This document shows positions 1 through 10,670 of a DNA stretch of 64,000 nt, one piece after another. The translations under genes were made by a program, and so were the position numbers. Origin of the DNA: Croceimicrobium hydrocarbonivorans (GTDB taxonomy: Bacteria; Bacteroidota; Bacteroidia; Flavobacteriales; Schleiferiaceae); assembly GCF_014524565.1 (NCBI RefSeq), contig NZ_CP060139.1, forward strand, positions 3,971,599 through 4,035,598, written 5' to 3'. Position 1 is the stretch's first letter. Every line of letters begins with the position of its first letter. The notes below the pieces were generated by a model. It saw nothing but the letters and a program-made list of their open reading frames with translations, did no database searches and was not told the DNA's origin.

Positions 1-335
1 TCATTGTAGATCAAATTCATCACAACAAAGAAGCCTTAAATATCAATTTCTCTACCCTAATAGCTGATAAACTGCACCAGGAGTATTCTTCTCTCAGCAG
101 GCTTTTCTCTTCTGTCGAAGGAGTCACTATTGAGCGGTTTATCCTTAAACAAAAAGTAGAGCGAGTGAAAGAGCTCATCTTTTACAATGAGCTAACGCTC
201 TCAGAGATTGCTCATCAAATGGACTACAGCAGTGTAGCCCATCTATCCGCCCAATTCAAAAAAGAGACGGGCATGACCCCCACAGCTTTTAAGAAAATGA
301 GAAATCCGGGACGGCAATCACTGGATCAGCTGTGA
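1..335 (+). CDS. AraC-family transcriptional regulator, C-terminal part (cut by window edge)
   Basis: The frame read from base 3 is open to a TGA at 333-335 and gives about 110 residues. It carries the two helix-turn-helix segments of an AraC DNA-binding domain. The second is SEIAHQMDYSSVAHLSAQF, followed by KKETGMTPTAFKK, the usual AraC signature. The N-terminal sensing part lies outside the window. The gene ends 2 bp before a direct-repeat operator that recurs in front of the metal genes here, so it is the natural candidate for their activator. That link is inferred from position and operator geometry, not shown. The family call is firm. Confidence 0.85.
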   Translation, partial: IVDQIHHNKEALNINFSTLIADKLHQEYSSLSRLFSSVEGVTIERFILKQKVERVKELIFYNELTLSEIAHQMDYSSVAHLSAQFKKETGMTPTAFKKMRNPGRQSLDQL

Positions 336-336
336 T

Positions 337-370
337 CAAAATCTCATAAGCCTTTTTCAAAATTGTGTAA
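337..370 (+). promoter_or_regulatory. Operator 1: two AraC-type half-sites 21 bp apart
   Basis: CAAAATCTCATAA (337-349) and CAAAATTGTGTAA (358-370) are direct repeats whose starts are 21 bp apart, two helical turns, the typical geometry for an AraC-family protein. A TAnnTTTG-like -7 box, CATCTTTG, lies at 393-400, 22 nt downstream. The next gene starts at 428. The same architecture recurs at 1182-1215 and 16205-16238. Confidence 0.7.
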
Positions 371-427
371 CAGCCACAAGCAGCTTACCGATCATCTTTG
401 TATCGTGACAATTAATACGATAACAAG

Positions 428-1174
428 ATGACCAAAGAATATACAATTACCGGAATGACTTGCACTGGCTGTTTGGCCAAAGTGAAGAGAACGATCAATG
501 GAATCGAAGAGATACAAGAAGCCGCTATTCAACTGGAATACCCACAGGCAAAGATTATCTCCGATGAATCTTTAGACCTTGGAGAAATTAATCTGGCATT
601 AAAAAAGGTAGGGAACTATGCCATTTCTGAAGAATATCAAGAGACCGTACAAGCTCCGCTCCCTAAGATCAAAAAACAAGAACCACTCGCTGAGAAGTCC
701 ATTACCACCTACAAACCACTGATCCTTATTGTAGGGTTCATTGCTGTGGTAACAGCTTTGAGCCAATACCCATTCAATGAATTTTCGGGGATGTTGTGGA
801 TGCGCCACTTTATGGCAGGGTTCTTCATTGTCTTTGCTTTTTTCAAGCTGCTAAACTTGACAGGCTTTGCGAACTCTTATCGAATGTACGATATAGTAGC
901 CGCTAAATGGAAAGCCTGGGGATACGCTTACCCATTTGTTGAACTAGCCCTGGGATTGCTCTATTTATTGAATATTGCACCGTTTTTCACAAACATGGTG
1001 ACAGTTATCGTCTTGGGCATAAGCAGCATCGGAGTGATTAAAAGCAACCTGAACAAGAAGAAGATCAAATGTGCCTGCCTGGGAGATGTATTCAATTTAC
1101 CCATGAGTACAGTCACCATTGTAGAGGATCTATCCATGGTAGCTATGGCTGCAGCTATGCTTGTTTTCACTTAG
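428..1174 (+). CDS. Heavy-metal-associated (HMA) domain fused to MauE/DoxX-like membrane domain
   Basis: 248 aa. An N-terminal HMA ferredoxin-like domain carries the metal-binding GMTCTGC motif at residues 9-15. After a charged linker come about five hydrophobic segments from roughly residue 93 to the C-terminus, resembling the MauE/DoxX redox-associated membrane family. A cysteine pair (CAC) sits between the last two segments. Likely role: binding Cu/Ag-type ions and moving them or electrons at the inner membrane. It is the first gene behind operator 1 and precedes the HYC_CC_PP gene. In the second cluster the corresponding gene encodes only the HMA domain. The exact function of the fusion is not established. 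Confidence 0.8.
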   Translation: MTKEYTITGMTCTGCLAKVKRTINGIEEIQEAAIQLEYPQAKIISDESLDLGEINLALKKVGNYAISEEYQETVQAPLPKIKKQEPLAEKSITTYKPLILIVGFIAVVTALSQYPFNEFSGMLWMRHFMAGFFIVFAFFKLLNLTGFANSYRMYDIVAAKWKAWGYAYPFVELALGLLYLLNIAPFFTNMVTVIVLGISSIGVIKSNLNKKKIKCACLGDVFNLPMSTVTIVEDLSMVAMAAAMLVFT

Positions 1175-1181
1175 GTCGTTA

Positions 1182-1215
1182 CAAAATTCTGTAATCATTT
1201 CTCAAAATTCTATAA
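1182..1215 (+). promoter_or_regulatory. Operator 2: two AraC-type half-sites 21 bp apart
   Basis: CAAAATTCTGTAA (1182-1194) and CAAAATTCTATAA (1203-1215) are near-identical direct repeats 21 bp apart. A weak -7-like box (GTATATTG, 1237-1244) follows after 21 nt, and the HYC_CC_PP gene starts at 1253. This is the best-matching pair of the three operators and probably drives the large efflux operon. Confidence 0.7.
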
Positions 1216-1252
1216 ACCCTTCTCTGTAAGAAATCCGTATATTGCATTATAA

Positions 1253-1672
1253 GTGAAAAGAATAATCTCCATATCGCTTGCTTTGCTCATGTTGGTTTCC
1301 AGCGTGGGTTTCTCTATGAACACACATTTTTGTGGTGGCGTAGCGGTTGAGACTTCTTTTTCAATCGGACTTCATAATCCTGATTGCGGAATGTCCGATA
1401 TGGATGGAGACTGCAAAAAAGAACCATCCTCAGAAGAACAGGTAAAACCTAAACCCTGTTGTGAAAATCAACATGAGGTACTTCAATTAGATGAGAATGC
1501 AAATCTTCAAGCCTTCTCTGTTGATGTGAATCCTGTTTTCTTTGTTGCTTTCATTCACACTTATGTTCAGCCGATTCTATTTGCTGATCAAGCTTTTGTT
1601 CATAACACTTATTACTCTCCTCCCATACCTGATAAGGATATTCAAGTCCTTTTTCAGACCTTTTTAATTTAA
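1253..1672 (+). CDS. HYC_CC_PP family protein
   Basis: 139 aa from a GTG start; no in-frame ATG precedes the hydrophobic N-terminus. It shows the features that name this Bacteroidota family: a signal or anchor helix (residues 4-21), a HFCGG motif (25-29, HYC position), a Cys-Cys pair (69-70, in KPCCENQHE) and a YYSPPIP motif near the C-terminus. Other cysteines (45, 54) suggest metal or disulfide chemistry outside the cytoplasm. The family is regularly found beside CusA-type pumps and its function is unknown. It lies between operator 2 and cusA. A paralogue of the same full length, interrupted by a stop codon, lies at 16571-16990. Confidence 0.8.
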   Translation: MKRIISISLALLMLVSSVGFSMNTHFCGGVAVETSFSIGLHNPDCGMSDMDGDCKKEPSSEEQVKPKPCCENQHEVLQLDENANLQAFSVDVNPVFFVAFIHTYVQPILFADQAFVHNTYYSPPIPDKDIQVLFQTFLI

Positions 1673-1708
1673 TCCGCATAGTACAATTTGATGTTCCTGG
1701 TCTTGTGA

Positions 1709-1759
1709 CTATGGAGCATAGTGGCATTTCCTGCCATTGAACAATTCTTTTCTGTTCAA
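1709..1759 (+). promoter_or_regulatory. Tandem small hairpins in the leader of cusA (copy 1)
   Basis: Three back-to-back perfect inverted repeats precede cusA: CTATG/CATAG (1709-1721), TGGCA/TGCCA (1722-1736) and TTGAAC/GTTCAA (1737-1759). No T-run follows. Two similar tandem hairpins of different sequence stand in the same place in the second cluster. They may shape mRNA stability or translation; function not shown. Confidence 0.4.
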
Positions 1760-1776
1760 TCAAATTCAATTGTATT

Positions 1777-4700
1777 ATGCTCAATAAAATCATAAAATAT
1801 TTCTTAGAGAATAAGTTGGTCACTGTTCTCGTCCTTACAGGTTTTGTAGCCTGGGGAATTGTAACTGCTCCATTTGGATGGCAAGTGGGTGCATTGCCTT
1901 CTGACCCTGTTCCGGTGGATGCCATACCAGACATAGGAGAAAACCAACAAATTGTTTTTACCCAATGGGCTGGCCGTTCGCCACAGGATATTGAGGATCA
2001 AATCTCTTATCCTTTAACTACTTATTTACTAGGAATCCCAGGAGTAAAATCTATTAGAAGTTCATCCATCTTCGGTTTTTCCAGTATCTATATCATCTTC
2101 TCAGAAGATGTGGAGTTCTATTGGTCACGATCCAGAATACTCGAAAAACTCAACTCACTACCCTCTGGCTTACTCCCTGATGCCGTCCAGCCTGCATTGG
2201 GGCCAGATGCCACCGCCTTAGGGCAGGTGTATTGGTACACCATTGAAGGAAGGGACAAAAACGGAAATCCAACTGGCGGTTGGGATTTGCACGAAATCCG
2301 CACAGTTCAGGACTTCTATGTGAAGTATGGATTAAATGCAACAGAAGGAGTTTCAGAAGTTGCTTCCATTGGCGGTTTTATTCAGGAATACCAAATTGAT
2401 GTAAATCCTGACGCATTGAAAGCCTACAACATCCCCTTGCATAAAGTCATGCAGGCAGTACAAAAATCCAATAAGGATGTTGGTGCAAAGACCATAGAAA
2501 TCAATCAGGCTGAATATTTAGTTCGTGGTTTAGGATATGTCAAGAAAGTAGAAGACATAGAAAAGGCAGTAGTTGCAGTACAAGACAATGTGCCTATAAG
2601 GATAAAAGACATTGGTGTAGTATCTCTTGGCCCCGCTACAAGACGAGGTATTTTGGACAAAGATGGTGCTGAAGTAGTAGGTGGCGTTGTAGTAGCTCGA
2701 TATGGAGCGAATCCCTTGCAGGTCATCAACAATGTAAAAGCCAAAATTATTGAAATAGCACCCGGCCTTCCCAAGAAAACATTGGCTGACGGTAGAGAAA
2801 GCCAGCTTACAATTGTCCCGTTTTATGATCGCTCAGAATTGATCTATGAAACCTTAGGTACACTGGAAGAAGCCTTGTCGCTGGAAATTCTCATTACCAT
2901 TCTGGTGGTGATTGTGATGGTATATAACCTAAGAGCTTCATTCCTTATTTCCAGCCTTTTGCCCATTGCCGTGCTCATGGTGTTTATTGCCATGCGATAC
3001 TTTGGTGTCGATGCGAATATTGTAGCACTATCAGGAATAGCCATTGCCATCGGAACAATGGTGGACTTAGGTATTATTCTTTCTGAAAATATCATCAAGC
3101 ATATTGATGAAGCCCCACCAAGCCAAAAACTAATTGATACCATTTACAATGGAGCATCAGAGGTGGCCACTGCGATATTAACGGCTGTCTCTACCACAAT
3201 TGTGAGTTTTGTCCCTGTATTTACCATGCAGGCAGCAGAAGGCAAGCTGTTTGGTCCTCTGGCTTTTACAAAGACTTTTGCCCTTTTAGCTGCATTGATC
3301 GTTTCATTGCTGATTTTACCAACGCTGGCACATTGGTTTTTTGGATTCAATATCAAAAACAAGTTTTTAAGAAAGTATGGTCATTACGGCTTAGTACTTA
3401 TTGGAATTATAAGCCTCTTTATTGGACAGGTTTGGACGGGAGTGTTACTAATTCAATTTGGAATCATCGGTATTGTAAAAAACATTGAACAGCTCAAAAA
3501 TGCTTCACTTCCGACTGTAATAAAGTTCTTACTCAAGTATGCGGAATTAATCATTGTCCTGTTGGGAGTCATTTGGTTGCTGGCAAAATATTGGTTACCA
3601 CTAGGTGCATCTAAATCCCTTCTCCTCAACTTTGTTTTTGTTGCCCTATTGGTCGGTGTTATACTCGGTGCGTTTAGGCTATTGGAATTTCAATACAAAA
3701 AAATCCTCACTTGGTGTTTAAATAACAAAATCAAGTTTTTGATTATCCCGACTATACTCATCCTATTAGGTGCAAATATTTGGCTTGGCTTCAATGCTGT
3801 TTTTGGTTTTGTCTCCAAGGGTTTTGAGAAGGTTGGATGGAATTTGGATCAGACCAAAGGATGGTCAGCCATGTCCCAAACCTTTCCAGGTATAGGAAAG
3901 GAATTTATGCCTTCTCTGGATGAAGGCAGCTTTCTGTTGATGCCAACCTCAATGCCTCATTCCGGAGTAACATTCAATCGAAAGATAGTAGGCCAGTTGG
4001 ATATGCTACTAACCAGTATCCCCGAAGTAGAGCTAACGGTTGGTAAACTCGGACGGGTAGAATCAGCCCTTGACCCAGCCCCTATTTCTATGTATGAAAA
4101 CATTATCAATTACAAGCCAGAATATATTCTGAACAAAAAAGGACACAGGCAAAGGTTTAAAGTAGATAAAAACAATCGCTTTATAACAGTTTCTGGTGAT
4201 TCACTAACCAATCAAGAAGGGTTAAGTAAAGGCATTGAAGCCAAGGAACTCATTGCAGATGAAAATGGGGAGTACTATCGCAATTGGCGTGATCACATTC
4301 AATCACCTGATGATATTTGGAATGAGATAGTAAAAGCCACCAAACTACCAGGTGTCACCTCAGCACCTAAGCTTCAACCGATTGAAACTCGGTTGGTCAT
4401 GCTCCAAACGGGGATGCGAGCTCCTATGGGAATCAAGGTATATGGCCCTGACCTGAAAACAATAGAGAACTTTGGATTGCAGTTGGAGAATGTTCTAAAA
4501 GAAGTGCCTTCTGTAAAGGCAGAAGCAGTATTTGCGGATAGAATTGTAGGTAAGCCCTACATACACCTCAACATAAATAGGGATGAAATCTCGCGATACG
4601 GATTGAACATTGAGGATGTTCAACAGACCATAGAAACCGCAATTGGTGGAATGAAAATAACCTCTACTGTAGAAGGCCGTGAACGATTTCCTGTAAGGGT

Positions 4701-5601
4701 TCGCTATCCAAGAGAATTGAGGGATGACCCTGAAGCATTGGGTAAAATACTAATGCCTACACCCACAGGTGCTCAAATTCCATTATCTCAAATCATAGAC
4801 TTTGAATATGTAAGGGGTCCACAAGCGATAAAAAGTGAAGAAACCTTTCTGGTTGGCTATGTACTGTTTGATAAACGTGCTGGTTTCTCGGAAGTCACCG
4901 TGGTAAACGATGCTCAACGCACAATTCAGGATAAAATTGATTCAGGTGAACTGACCGTACCTGCTGGTGTCAGCTATAAGTTTTCAGGGAGTTATGAAAA
5001 CCAGGTGAGGGCAGAAAAACGGCTTTCTATAATAGTTCCTTTGGTATTAGGAATTGTGTTTCTCATTCTTTATTTCCAGTTCCGTTCGGTATCTACTTCA
5101 TTAATGGTATTTACTGGAATAGCAATGGCCTTTAGTGGTGGTTTTATCATGCTATGGCTCTATGGGCAAATTTGGTTTGCAGACTTCTCAGTCTTCGGCA
5201 CAAACTTTCGTGATTTATTCCAAATACATACTATTAATTTAAGTGTGGCAGTTTGGGTTGGCTTTATTGCCCTTTTTGGAATAGCTACTGACGATGGTGT
5301 ATTGATGGCTACCTATCTGGATCAAAGCTTTGATAGAAATAAAACAGATAATATAAAAGGAATAAGAGCGGCAACAGTAGAAGCAGGGCAGCGCAGAATA
5401 AAGCCAGCAGTAATGACAACTGCCACGACCATCATTGCTTTACTACCTATCCTCACTTCAACAGGAAGAGGTTCAGATATTATGATACCCATGGCATTGC
5501 CTGCTGTTGGAGGGATGCTATTTGCTGCCATCACTTATTTCATCGTTCCGGTGATTTACTGCTGGAGAGAAGAACGTAAAATTTTAAAAGGCCAATCATG
5601 A
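1777..5601 (+). CDS. cusA: CusA/CzcA-type heavy-metal RND efflux permease (copy 1)
   Basis: 1274 aa, larger than E. coli CusA (about 1050) because of extra hydrophobic stretches around residues 530-680. It is an inner-membrane proton-driven RND pump that exports metal ions through a CusB-CusC type channel. Visible: the N-terminal helix, the DPVPVDAIPDIGENQ porter start typical of heavy-metal RND proteins, the TM4 proton-relay stretch GTMVDLGIILSENI (about residues 426-439), and ATDDGVLMA near residue 1170. Methionine-rich segments in the porter domain (LLMPTSMPHSG, TGMRAPMGIKVYGPD) favour Cu(I)/Ag(I). Its stop overlaps the next ATG (ATGA). Metal specificity is inferred. Confidence 0.9.
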   Translation: MLNKIIKYFLENKLVTVLVLTGFVAWGIVTAPFGWQVGALPSDPVPVDAIPDIGENQQIVFTQWAGRSPQDIEDQISYPLTTYLLGIPGVKSIRSSSIFGFSSIYIIFSEDVEFYWSRSRILEKLNSLPSGLLPDAVQPALGPDATALGQVYWYTIEGRDKNGNPTGGWDLHEIRTVQDFYVKYGLNATEGVSEVASIGGFIQEYQIDVNPDALKAYNIPLHKVMQAVQKSNKDVGAKTIEINQAEYLVRGLGYVKKVEDIEKAVVAVQDNVPIRIKDIGVVSLGPATRRGILDKDGAEVVGGVVVARYGANPLQVINNVKAKIIEIAPGLPKKTLADGRESQLTIVPFYDRSELIYETLGTLEEALSLEILITILVVIVMVYNLRASFLISSLLPIAVLMVFIAMRYFGVDANIVALSGIAIAIGTMVDLGIILSENIIKHIDEAPPSQKLIDTIYNGASEVATAILTAVSTTIVSFVPVFTMQAAEGKLFGPLAFTKTFALLAALIVSLLILPTLAHWFFGFNIKNKFLRKYGHYGLVLIGIISLFIGQVWTGVLLIQFGIIGIVKNIEQLKNASLPTVIKFLLKYAELIIVLLGVIWLLAKYWLPLGASKSLLLNFVFVALLVGVILGAFRLLEFQYKKILTWCLNNKIKFLIIPTILILLGANIWLGFNAVFGFVSKGFEKVGWNLDQTKGWSAMSQTFPGIGKEFMPSLDEGSFLLMPTSMPHSGVTFNRKIVGQLDMLLTSIPEVELTVGKLGRVESALDPAPISMYENIINYKPEYILNKKGHRQRFKVDKNNRFITVSGDSLTNQEGLSKGIEAKELIADENGEYYRNWRDHIQSPDDIWNEIVKATKLPGVTSAPKLQPIETRLVMLQTGMRAPMGIKVYGPDLKTIENFGLQLENVLKEVPSVKAEAVFADRIVGKPYIHLNINRDEISRYGLNIEDVQQTIETAIGGMKITSTVEGRERFPVRVRYPRELRDDPEALGKILMPTPTGAQIPLSQIIDFEYVRGPQAIKSEETFLVGYVLFDKRAGFSEVTVVNDAQRTIQDKIDSGELTVPAGVSYKFSGSYENQVRAEKRLSIIVPLVLGIVFLILYFQFRSVSTSLMVFTGIAMAFSGGFIMLWLYGQIWFADFSVFGTNFRDLFQIHTINLSVAVWVGFIALFGIATDDGVLMATYLDQSFDRNKTDNIKGIRAATVEAGQRRIKPAVMTTATTIIALLPILTSTGRGSDIMIPMALPAVGGMLFAAITYFIVPVIYCWREERKILKGQS

Positions 5602-6830
5602 AAAAAATAATCATAATCATATTCACGGCATTTGGCTTTTCCACATTAACAAATGCTCAGTCGTTAGATGACTATTTCAAGTTAGCGGCAGAAAACAATC
5701 CGGGATTGCAGGCTAAATACAAATCCTTTGAAGCTGCCATGCAAAAAGTGACACAAGTTAGCAGCTTGCCAGACCCCAATCTTTCCTTCGGTTATTTCGT
5801 GTCTCCGGTGGAAACAAGAGTGGGGCCGCAACGAGCAAGGTTTTCTTTGACACAAATGTTTCCATGGTTCGGCACTTTAAAAGCCCAGGAAGATGCTGCT
5901 ACTTTAATGGCAGAAGCAACATATCAAGAGTTTTTAGATGCCCGAAACAAATTGTACTACCAAGTATCAGCATCATATTATCCACTCTATGAGCTGCATA
6001 AGTTGATTTCCATTGAAGAAGAAAATCAACGCATCCTGTCCTCATACAAAGAGATAGCCACTATTCAATTTCAAAACGATAAAGGCTCAATGGTAGATGT
6101 ATTGCGGGTGGATATTATGCTCAAAGATGCAACTAGTAATTTGTCTATACTGGAACAAAAGCAAAAACCTCTTGTAACTCGTTTTAATAAGCTTTTGAAT
6201 CGGTCTGATGACGACAATATTGTTGTTCAGGACTCTTTATTCACTTTTAGTTTACCTGCAAACTATCGTAAAGACTCGTTACTCGCGTCCAATCCTATTC
6301 TTGATGAATTGGAGTTGAAAATTGAAGCAAGTAAAGCAAGTGAACAAGCCGCAATCAAGCAGGGTCTTCCAAAACTTGGTGTAGGCTTAGATTATGTAAT
6401 CGTAGGTCAACGTACGGATGTGTCATTACCTGATAATGGTCAAGATGTATTTATGCCAATGGTGTCTGTGAGCCTTCCAATTTTCAGAGGAAAATATAAA
6501 GCAGCACAAAAAGAAGCTCAACTCATGCAAGAATCTTATTCCCTGCAAAGAGAAGAAGCTGCTAACAGGCTAATCAGTTCCTATGACATGATTTGGTTCG
6601 AGATCCAAAAACAGATTGAGTTGATACAGTTATACGAAGAACAAATACAGGAGTCTAGGCAATCATTAAACCTTTTATTCTCTGCTTACAGCACTTCGGG
6701 AAAAGACTTTGAAGAAGTACTTAGGATGCAACAACAAATATTAAAGTATCAAAAAATGAAAGCTACTGCCTTGTCGGAATACCACATCGCATTAGCAGAA
6801 CTGGATTATATCACAGCTAAATCGAAATAA
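5598..6830 (+). CDS. TolC-family outer-membrane efflux protein (CusC-like, copy 1)
   Basis: 410 aa with an N-terminal signal peptide ending near TNAQS. Two long heptad-rich helical halves are typical of outer-membrane factor proteins. Motifs shared with the paralogue at 20903 include [13 protein letters not shown] near the N-terminus and [16 protein letters not shown] near the C-terminus. It should form the outer-membrane duct for CusA and CusB. It starts inside the stop of cusA and ends 2 bp before the P-type ATPase, so it is within one transcription unit. Copper specificity comes from context. Confidence 0.88.
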   Translation: MKKIIIIIFTAFGFSTLTNAQSLDDYFKLAAENNPGLQAKYKSFEAAMQKVTQVSSLPDPNLSFGYFVSPVETRVGPQRARFSLTQMFPWFGTLKAQEDAATLMAEATYQEFLDARNKLYYQVSASYYPLYELHKLISIEEENQRILSSYKEIATIQFQNDKGSMVDVLRVDIMLKDATSNLSILEQKQKPLVTRFNKLLNRSDDDNIVVQDSLFTFSLPANYRKDSLLASNPILDELELKIEASKASEQAAIKQGLPKLGVGLDYVIVGQRTDVSLPDNGQDVFMPMVSVSLPIFRGKYKAAQKEAQLMQESYSLQREEAANRLISSYDMIWFEIQKQIELIQLYEEQIQESRQSLNLLFSAYSTSGKDFEEVLRMQQQILKYQKMKATALSEYHIALAELDYITAKSK

Positions 6831-6832
6831 TC

Positions 6833-8890
6833 ATGGAAAATAAACATCATAATCATACAAACGAAGATCACAAGCATAGTCATGAACACCATGACCATAG
6901 TAATCATAATAATGGCCATGAATCTCATGACCATCACCAGGGACATCATGCCCACATGATTGAAGATTTCAAAAAACGCTTTTGGATTTCTTTAGTCATC
7001 ACCCTGCCTATCGTAGTGCTTGCACCAATGATACAGGGATTAATCGGTTATGAACTTCGCTTCAATGGTGATCGATATGTTCAATTCGTGCTTTCATCCA
7101 TTATTTTCTTTTATGGAGGTTGGCCATTCCTAAAAGGTCTCGCAGATGAAGTAAAAAAGAAAGCTCCGGGTATGATGACTTTGATTGCTTTAGCTATTTC
7201 AGTAGCCTATTTCTACAGTTCAGCTGTAGTATTTGGACTTGGTGGCAAAATCTTCTTTTGGGAACTCGCCAGCTTAATCGTCATCATGCTATTAGGCCAC
7301 TGGATAGAGATGAAATCCGTTATGGGAGCTTCCAATGCCTTGCAGGAATTGGCCAAAATGATGCCTTCAACAGCTCGCAGAATTAAAGAAGATGGGGAGC
7401 ATGAAGATGTGCCTATTGATAATTTAAAAGGCAATGACACCATACTGGTAAGACCAGGCGAAAAAATCCCTGCTGATGGTATCGTATTGGAAGGTGAAAG
7501 TCATGTAAATGAATCCATGCTTACTGGGGAATCAAAACCAGTAACCAAACATAGAAATGATCAGGTTATTGGTGGTTCGGTCAATGACAATGGCACCTTA
7601 AAAATCAAAGTGAAGCATACGGGCAAAGATTCCTACTTGTCTAAGGTGATAGAAATGGTGAAAGAAGCTCAGGAAACGAAATCCAAAACCCAAAATCTGG
7701 CAGATAAAGCCGCTGCATGGTTATTCTACATCGCTTTAGGAGCAGGTATGACCACACTTGTAGTATGGTTGAGCCTCGGTAAAGACTTTGAATATGCATT
7801 AGAACGTATGGTAACCGTCATGATTATCTCATGTCCTCATGCTTTGGGCTTAGCTGTCCCTTTAGTAGTGGCCATTTCCACGGCTGTTTCTGCTAAAAAT
7901 GGATTATTGATCAGAAACCGAACAGCATTTGAGAATGCAAGGAAACTAACCGCAATCATATTCGACAAAACAGGCACTTTAACCAAAGGTGAATTTGGGG
8001 TAACACGGTTTAAAAGTACTTTAGACAATTACTCGGACAATGAATTACTTCAAATTGCTGCGTCTATAGAAAATAGTTCTGAGCATCCTATAGCGGCAGG
8101 TATCGTTCGTAAGGCAAAAGCAAATGATTTGACTTTACAAGAGCCTGAGAACTTCCAAAATATTACAGGAAAAGGAATCAAGGCAAACCTAAAAGGACAG
8201 GAAATCAAAATTGTTAGTCCAGGAATGCTTACAGAGCAGGGATTTGACACTCCAGCTGATGCTTTTAAAACAGAGGATGAAACGGTAGTATTTGTTTTGA
8301 TTGACAATTCATTGGCAGGATACATTGCCCTTGCAGACGAAATTCGACCAGAATCTTTATCAGCAATAAATACGCTAAAAGAGAGAGGTATAAAAGTTTA
8401 CATGGCAACAGGTGATAACCAGCAAGTGGCAAAAGCAGTTAGCCAGCAACTCTCTTTGGACAACTTCTATGCAGAAGTACTCCCCGAAGACAAACAACGC
8501 ATCATTAAAGAGCTTCAGGAAAAAGGTGAATTTGTAGCCATGACGGGTGATGGTGTAAATGATGCCCCTGCTCTTGCACAGGCTAATGTGGGGATTGCCG
8601 TTGGTTCGGGCACAGATGTAGCAGCCGAAACGGCTGATATTGTTTTGGTCAACAGTAACCCGAAAGACATTGCCAATTTGATTCTTTTCGGTGCGGCTAC
8701 TTACAAAAAAATGATGCAAAACTTATGGTGGGCAGCAGGTTACAACATTGTAGCCGTTCCTTTAGCTGCTGGTGTTTTGGCAGGTGTTGGGATTATTCTC
8801 AGCCCTGCCATCGGTGCGGTTCTAATGAGCCTTAGCACTGTGATAGTTGCTTTCAATGCACAATTATTAAAAAGACAAATCAAGAATTAA
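6833..8890 (+). CDS. copB: CopB-type copper/silver P-type ATPase (copy 1)
   Basis: 685 aa P1B-ATPase. The first 45 residues form a histidine-rich tail with many HH/HD/HN repeats in place of a CxxC HMA domain. Visible catalytic motifs: TGES (about 230), the membrane motif SCPHAL (CPH near 334), the phosphorylation site DKTGT (378), the HP motif EHPIA (about 416) and [13 protein letters not shown] (about 571). CPH with a His-rich N-terminus is the CopB (P1B-3) pattern, as against CPC of CopA. It moves Cu or Ag out of the cytoplasm, feeding the periplasmic RND system. It lies 2 bp after the TolC gene and 1 bp before cusB. Confidence 0.92.
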   Translation: MENKHHNHTNEDHKHSHEHHDHSNHNNGHESHDHHQGHHAHMIEDFKKRFWISLVITLPIVVLAPMIQGLIGYELRFNGDRYVQFVLSSIIFFYGGWPFLKGLADEVKKKAPGMMTLIALAISVAYFYSSAVVFGLGGKIFFWELASLIVIMLLGHWIEMKSVMGASNALQELAKMMPSTARRIKEDGEHEDVPIDNLKGNDTILVRPGEKIPADGIVLEGESHVNESMLTGESKPVTKHRNDQVIGGSVNDNGTLKIKVKHTGKDSYLSKVIEMVKEAQETKSKTQNLADKAAAWLFYIALGAGMTTLVVWLSLGKDFEYALERMVTVMIISCPHALGLAVPLVVAISTAVSAKNGLLIRNRTAFENARKLTAIIFDKTGTLTKGEFGVTRFKSTLDNYSDNELLQIAASIENSSEHPIAAGIVRKAKANDLTLQEPENFQNITGKGIKANLKGQEIKIVSPGMLTEQGFDTPADAFKTEDETVVFVLIDNSLAGYIALADEIRPESLSAINTLKERGIKVYMATGDNQQVAKAVSQQLSLDNFYAEVLPEDKQRIIKELQEKGEFVAMTGDGVNDAPALAQANVGIAVGSGTDVAAETADIVLVNSNPKDIANLILFGAATYKKMMQNLWWAAGYNIVAVPLAAGVLAGVGIILSPAIGAVLMSLSTVIVAFNAQLLKRQIKN

Positions 8891-8891
8891 G

Positions 8892-10670
8892 ATGAAAAAT
8901 ATAAATAAAACAACAGTAATTATAGCCATAAGCACAATGGCTATCGGCTTGCTACTTGGCTGGATAATTTTCGGAAGATCCAATGAAAACCAAACGGATG
9001 AACATAACCATACTGCAATGGCAGATTCCGAAACAATTTGGACATGCTCTATGCATCCACAGATCAGGAAGAGTGAATCAGGCGATTGTCCTATTTGTGG
9101 TATGGACTTGATTCCTTTGGAATCCACAGATGGTGAATTAGACCCTATGGCAGTGAGCATGTCACCAACTGCCATGCAGTTGGCACAGATTCAAACTATG
9201 GTGGTTAATAAGGGTAAGGCTGATAAATCAATTCGTCTAAATGGAAAAGTACAGGCAGATGAACGTTTGCTATCTACCCAATCTTCACACATCCCAGGCA
9301 GGATTGAAAAGCTTTCAGTCAATTTTACAGGAGAATTTGTGTCGGCAGGTCAGGTTTTGGCAAATGTGTATTCCCCTGAATTGGTGACTGCACAAGAAGA
9401 ATTGTTTGAAGCCAAAAAAATAAAAGAAACACAGCCTGCATTGTTTAATGCTGCCAAAGAAAAATTGAAAAACTGGAAACTCTCAGACAAACAGATTGAT
9501 CAGATAGTCAAATCAAATAAGACCATAGAACAGTTTCCAATTCTCGCCAATGTTTCAGGATATGTAACTAAAAAAATGGTCAATCTGGGTGACTATATCA
9601 AACAAGGGGAAGCCTTATATGAAATAGCGGACTTATCTAAAGTATGGGTGCTTTTTGATGTGTATGAGACAGATATGACTTGGATAAACAAAGGTGATGC
9701 GGTGATATACACAGTGCAATCAATACCTGGTAAAACATTTAAAGGAAAAATTAGCTACATCGATCCTGTTATCGATCCAAAGACCAGAGTGGCAAAAGCA
9801 AGACTTGAAGCAACAAACAAAGGTTTAATGCTCAAACCAGAAATGTTCACAACTGGAACGATAGAAGCAAAAACCAATACCAATTATACATCCTTAACTG
9901 TCCCTAAAACTGCTGTAATGTGGACGGGCAAACGCTCTGTAGTTTATGTGATGCAAATGTCAGCTCAAGGTGTAAGTTTCATCATGCGAGAAGTTACTTT
10001 GGGTCCAGAATTAGGTGAAAGTTATGTGATTGAAGATGGCTTGCAGCCTGGTGAAGAAATTGCAATCAATGGTACCTTCAGTATTGATGCAGCAGCACAA
10101 TTAGCAGGCAAACCAAGTATGATGAACCCGGAAGGAGGTGTAGCCATGGCTGGTCACAACCATGGAGGAAATACCAATTCAAATATGGAAACAATGCCTG
10201 TTTCATCCAAAAGAACCACAATCTCAGAAGATGCAAAAAAATCGTTACAACCACTTTTTGACAATTACTTCAAATTGAAAGTTGCGTTGGCTAGTGATGA
10301 TTTTGAAGAAGCTAAAGCATCTGGCGCAGCTTTGTACAGCGCCTTAGGTAAAGTTGATATGAACCTTTTTAAGGCAGATGCACACTCGCAATGGATGCAG
10401 CAGTCAACTGTTTTGAAAGCAGCTTTACAGCACATCGAGCATCTTGGTGACATCAAAGCCATTCGAGAAAAGTTCATCAGCATATCCAATTCAATGATAG
10501 CAACAGCAGAATCTTTTGATCCAATATCCACTGCTATTTATGTTCAGCATTGTCCAATGGCAGACTCTAACAAAGGAGCAGATTGGTTGAGTCTGGATAA
10601 AGAAATTCAAAATCCTTATTTCGGAGAGTCAATGCTTTCTTGTGGCGAAAACACCAAAACAATAAAATGA
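8892..10670 (+). CDS. cusB: RND periplasmic adaptor CusB with heavy-metal-binding domain and C-terminal DUF3347 (copy 1)
   Basis: 592 aa. An N-terminal membrane anchor (about 8-28) is followed by a short heavy-metal-binding domain starting WTCSMHPQIRK near residue 50, with CPICGMDLIP. The barrel-sandwich and hairpin adaptor region continues to about residue 410. A His-rich linker (AGHNHGG) leads to a C-terminal helical DUF3347 domain ending YVQHCPMADSNKGADWLS and MLSCGE. It links CusA to the outer-membrane duct and probably hands over metal. The stop overlaps the ATG of a 43-aa peptide. The C-terminal domain recurs as a free lipoprotein at 10810. Confidence 0.9.
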   Translation: MKNINKTTVIIAISTMAIGLLLGWIIFGRSNENQTDEHNHTAMADSETIWTCSMHPQIRKSESGDCPICGMDLIPLESTDGELDPMAVSMSPTAMQLAQIQTMVVNKGKADKSIRLNGKVQADERLLSTQSSHIPGRIEKLSVNFTGEFVSAGQVLANVYSPELVTAQEELFEAKKIKETQPALFNAAKEKLKNWKLSDKQIDQIVKSNKTIEQFPILANVSGYVTKKMVNLGDYIKQGEALYEIADLSKVWVLFDVYETDMTWINKGDAVIYTVQSIPGKTFKGKISYIDPVIDPKTRVAKARLEATNKGLMLKPEMFTTGTIEAKTNTNYTSLTVPKTAVMWTGKRSVVYVMQMSAQGVSFIMREVTLGPELGESYVIEDGLQPGEEIAINGTFSIDAAAQLAGKPSMMNPEGGVAMAGHNHGGNTNSNMETMPVSSKRTTISEDAKKSLQPLFDNYFKLKVALASDDFEEAKASGAALYSALGKVDMNLFKADAHSQWMQQSTVLKAALQHIEHLGDIKAIREKFISISNSMIATAESFDPISTAIYVQHCPMADSNKGADWLSLDKEIQNPYFGESMLSCGENTKTIK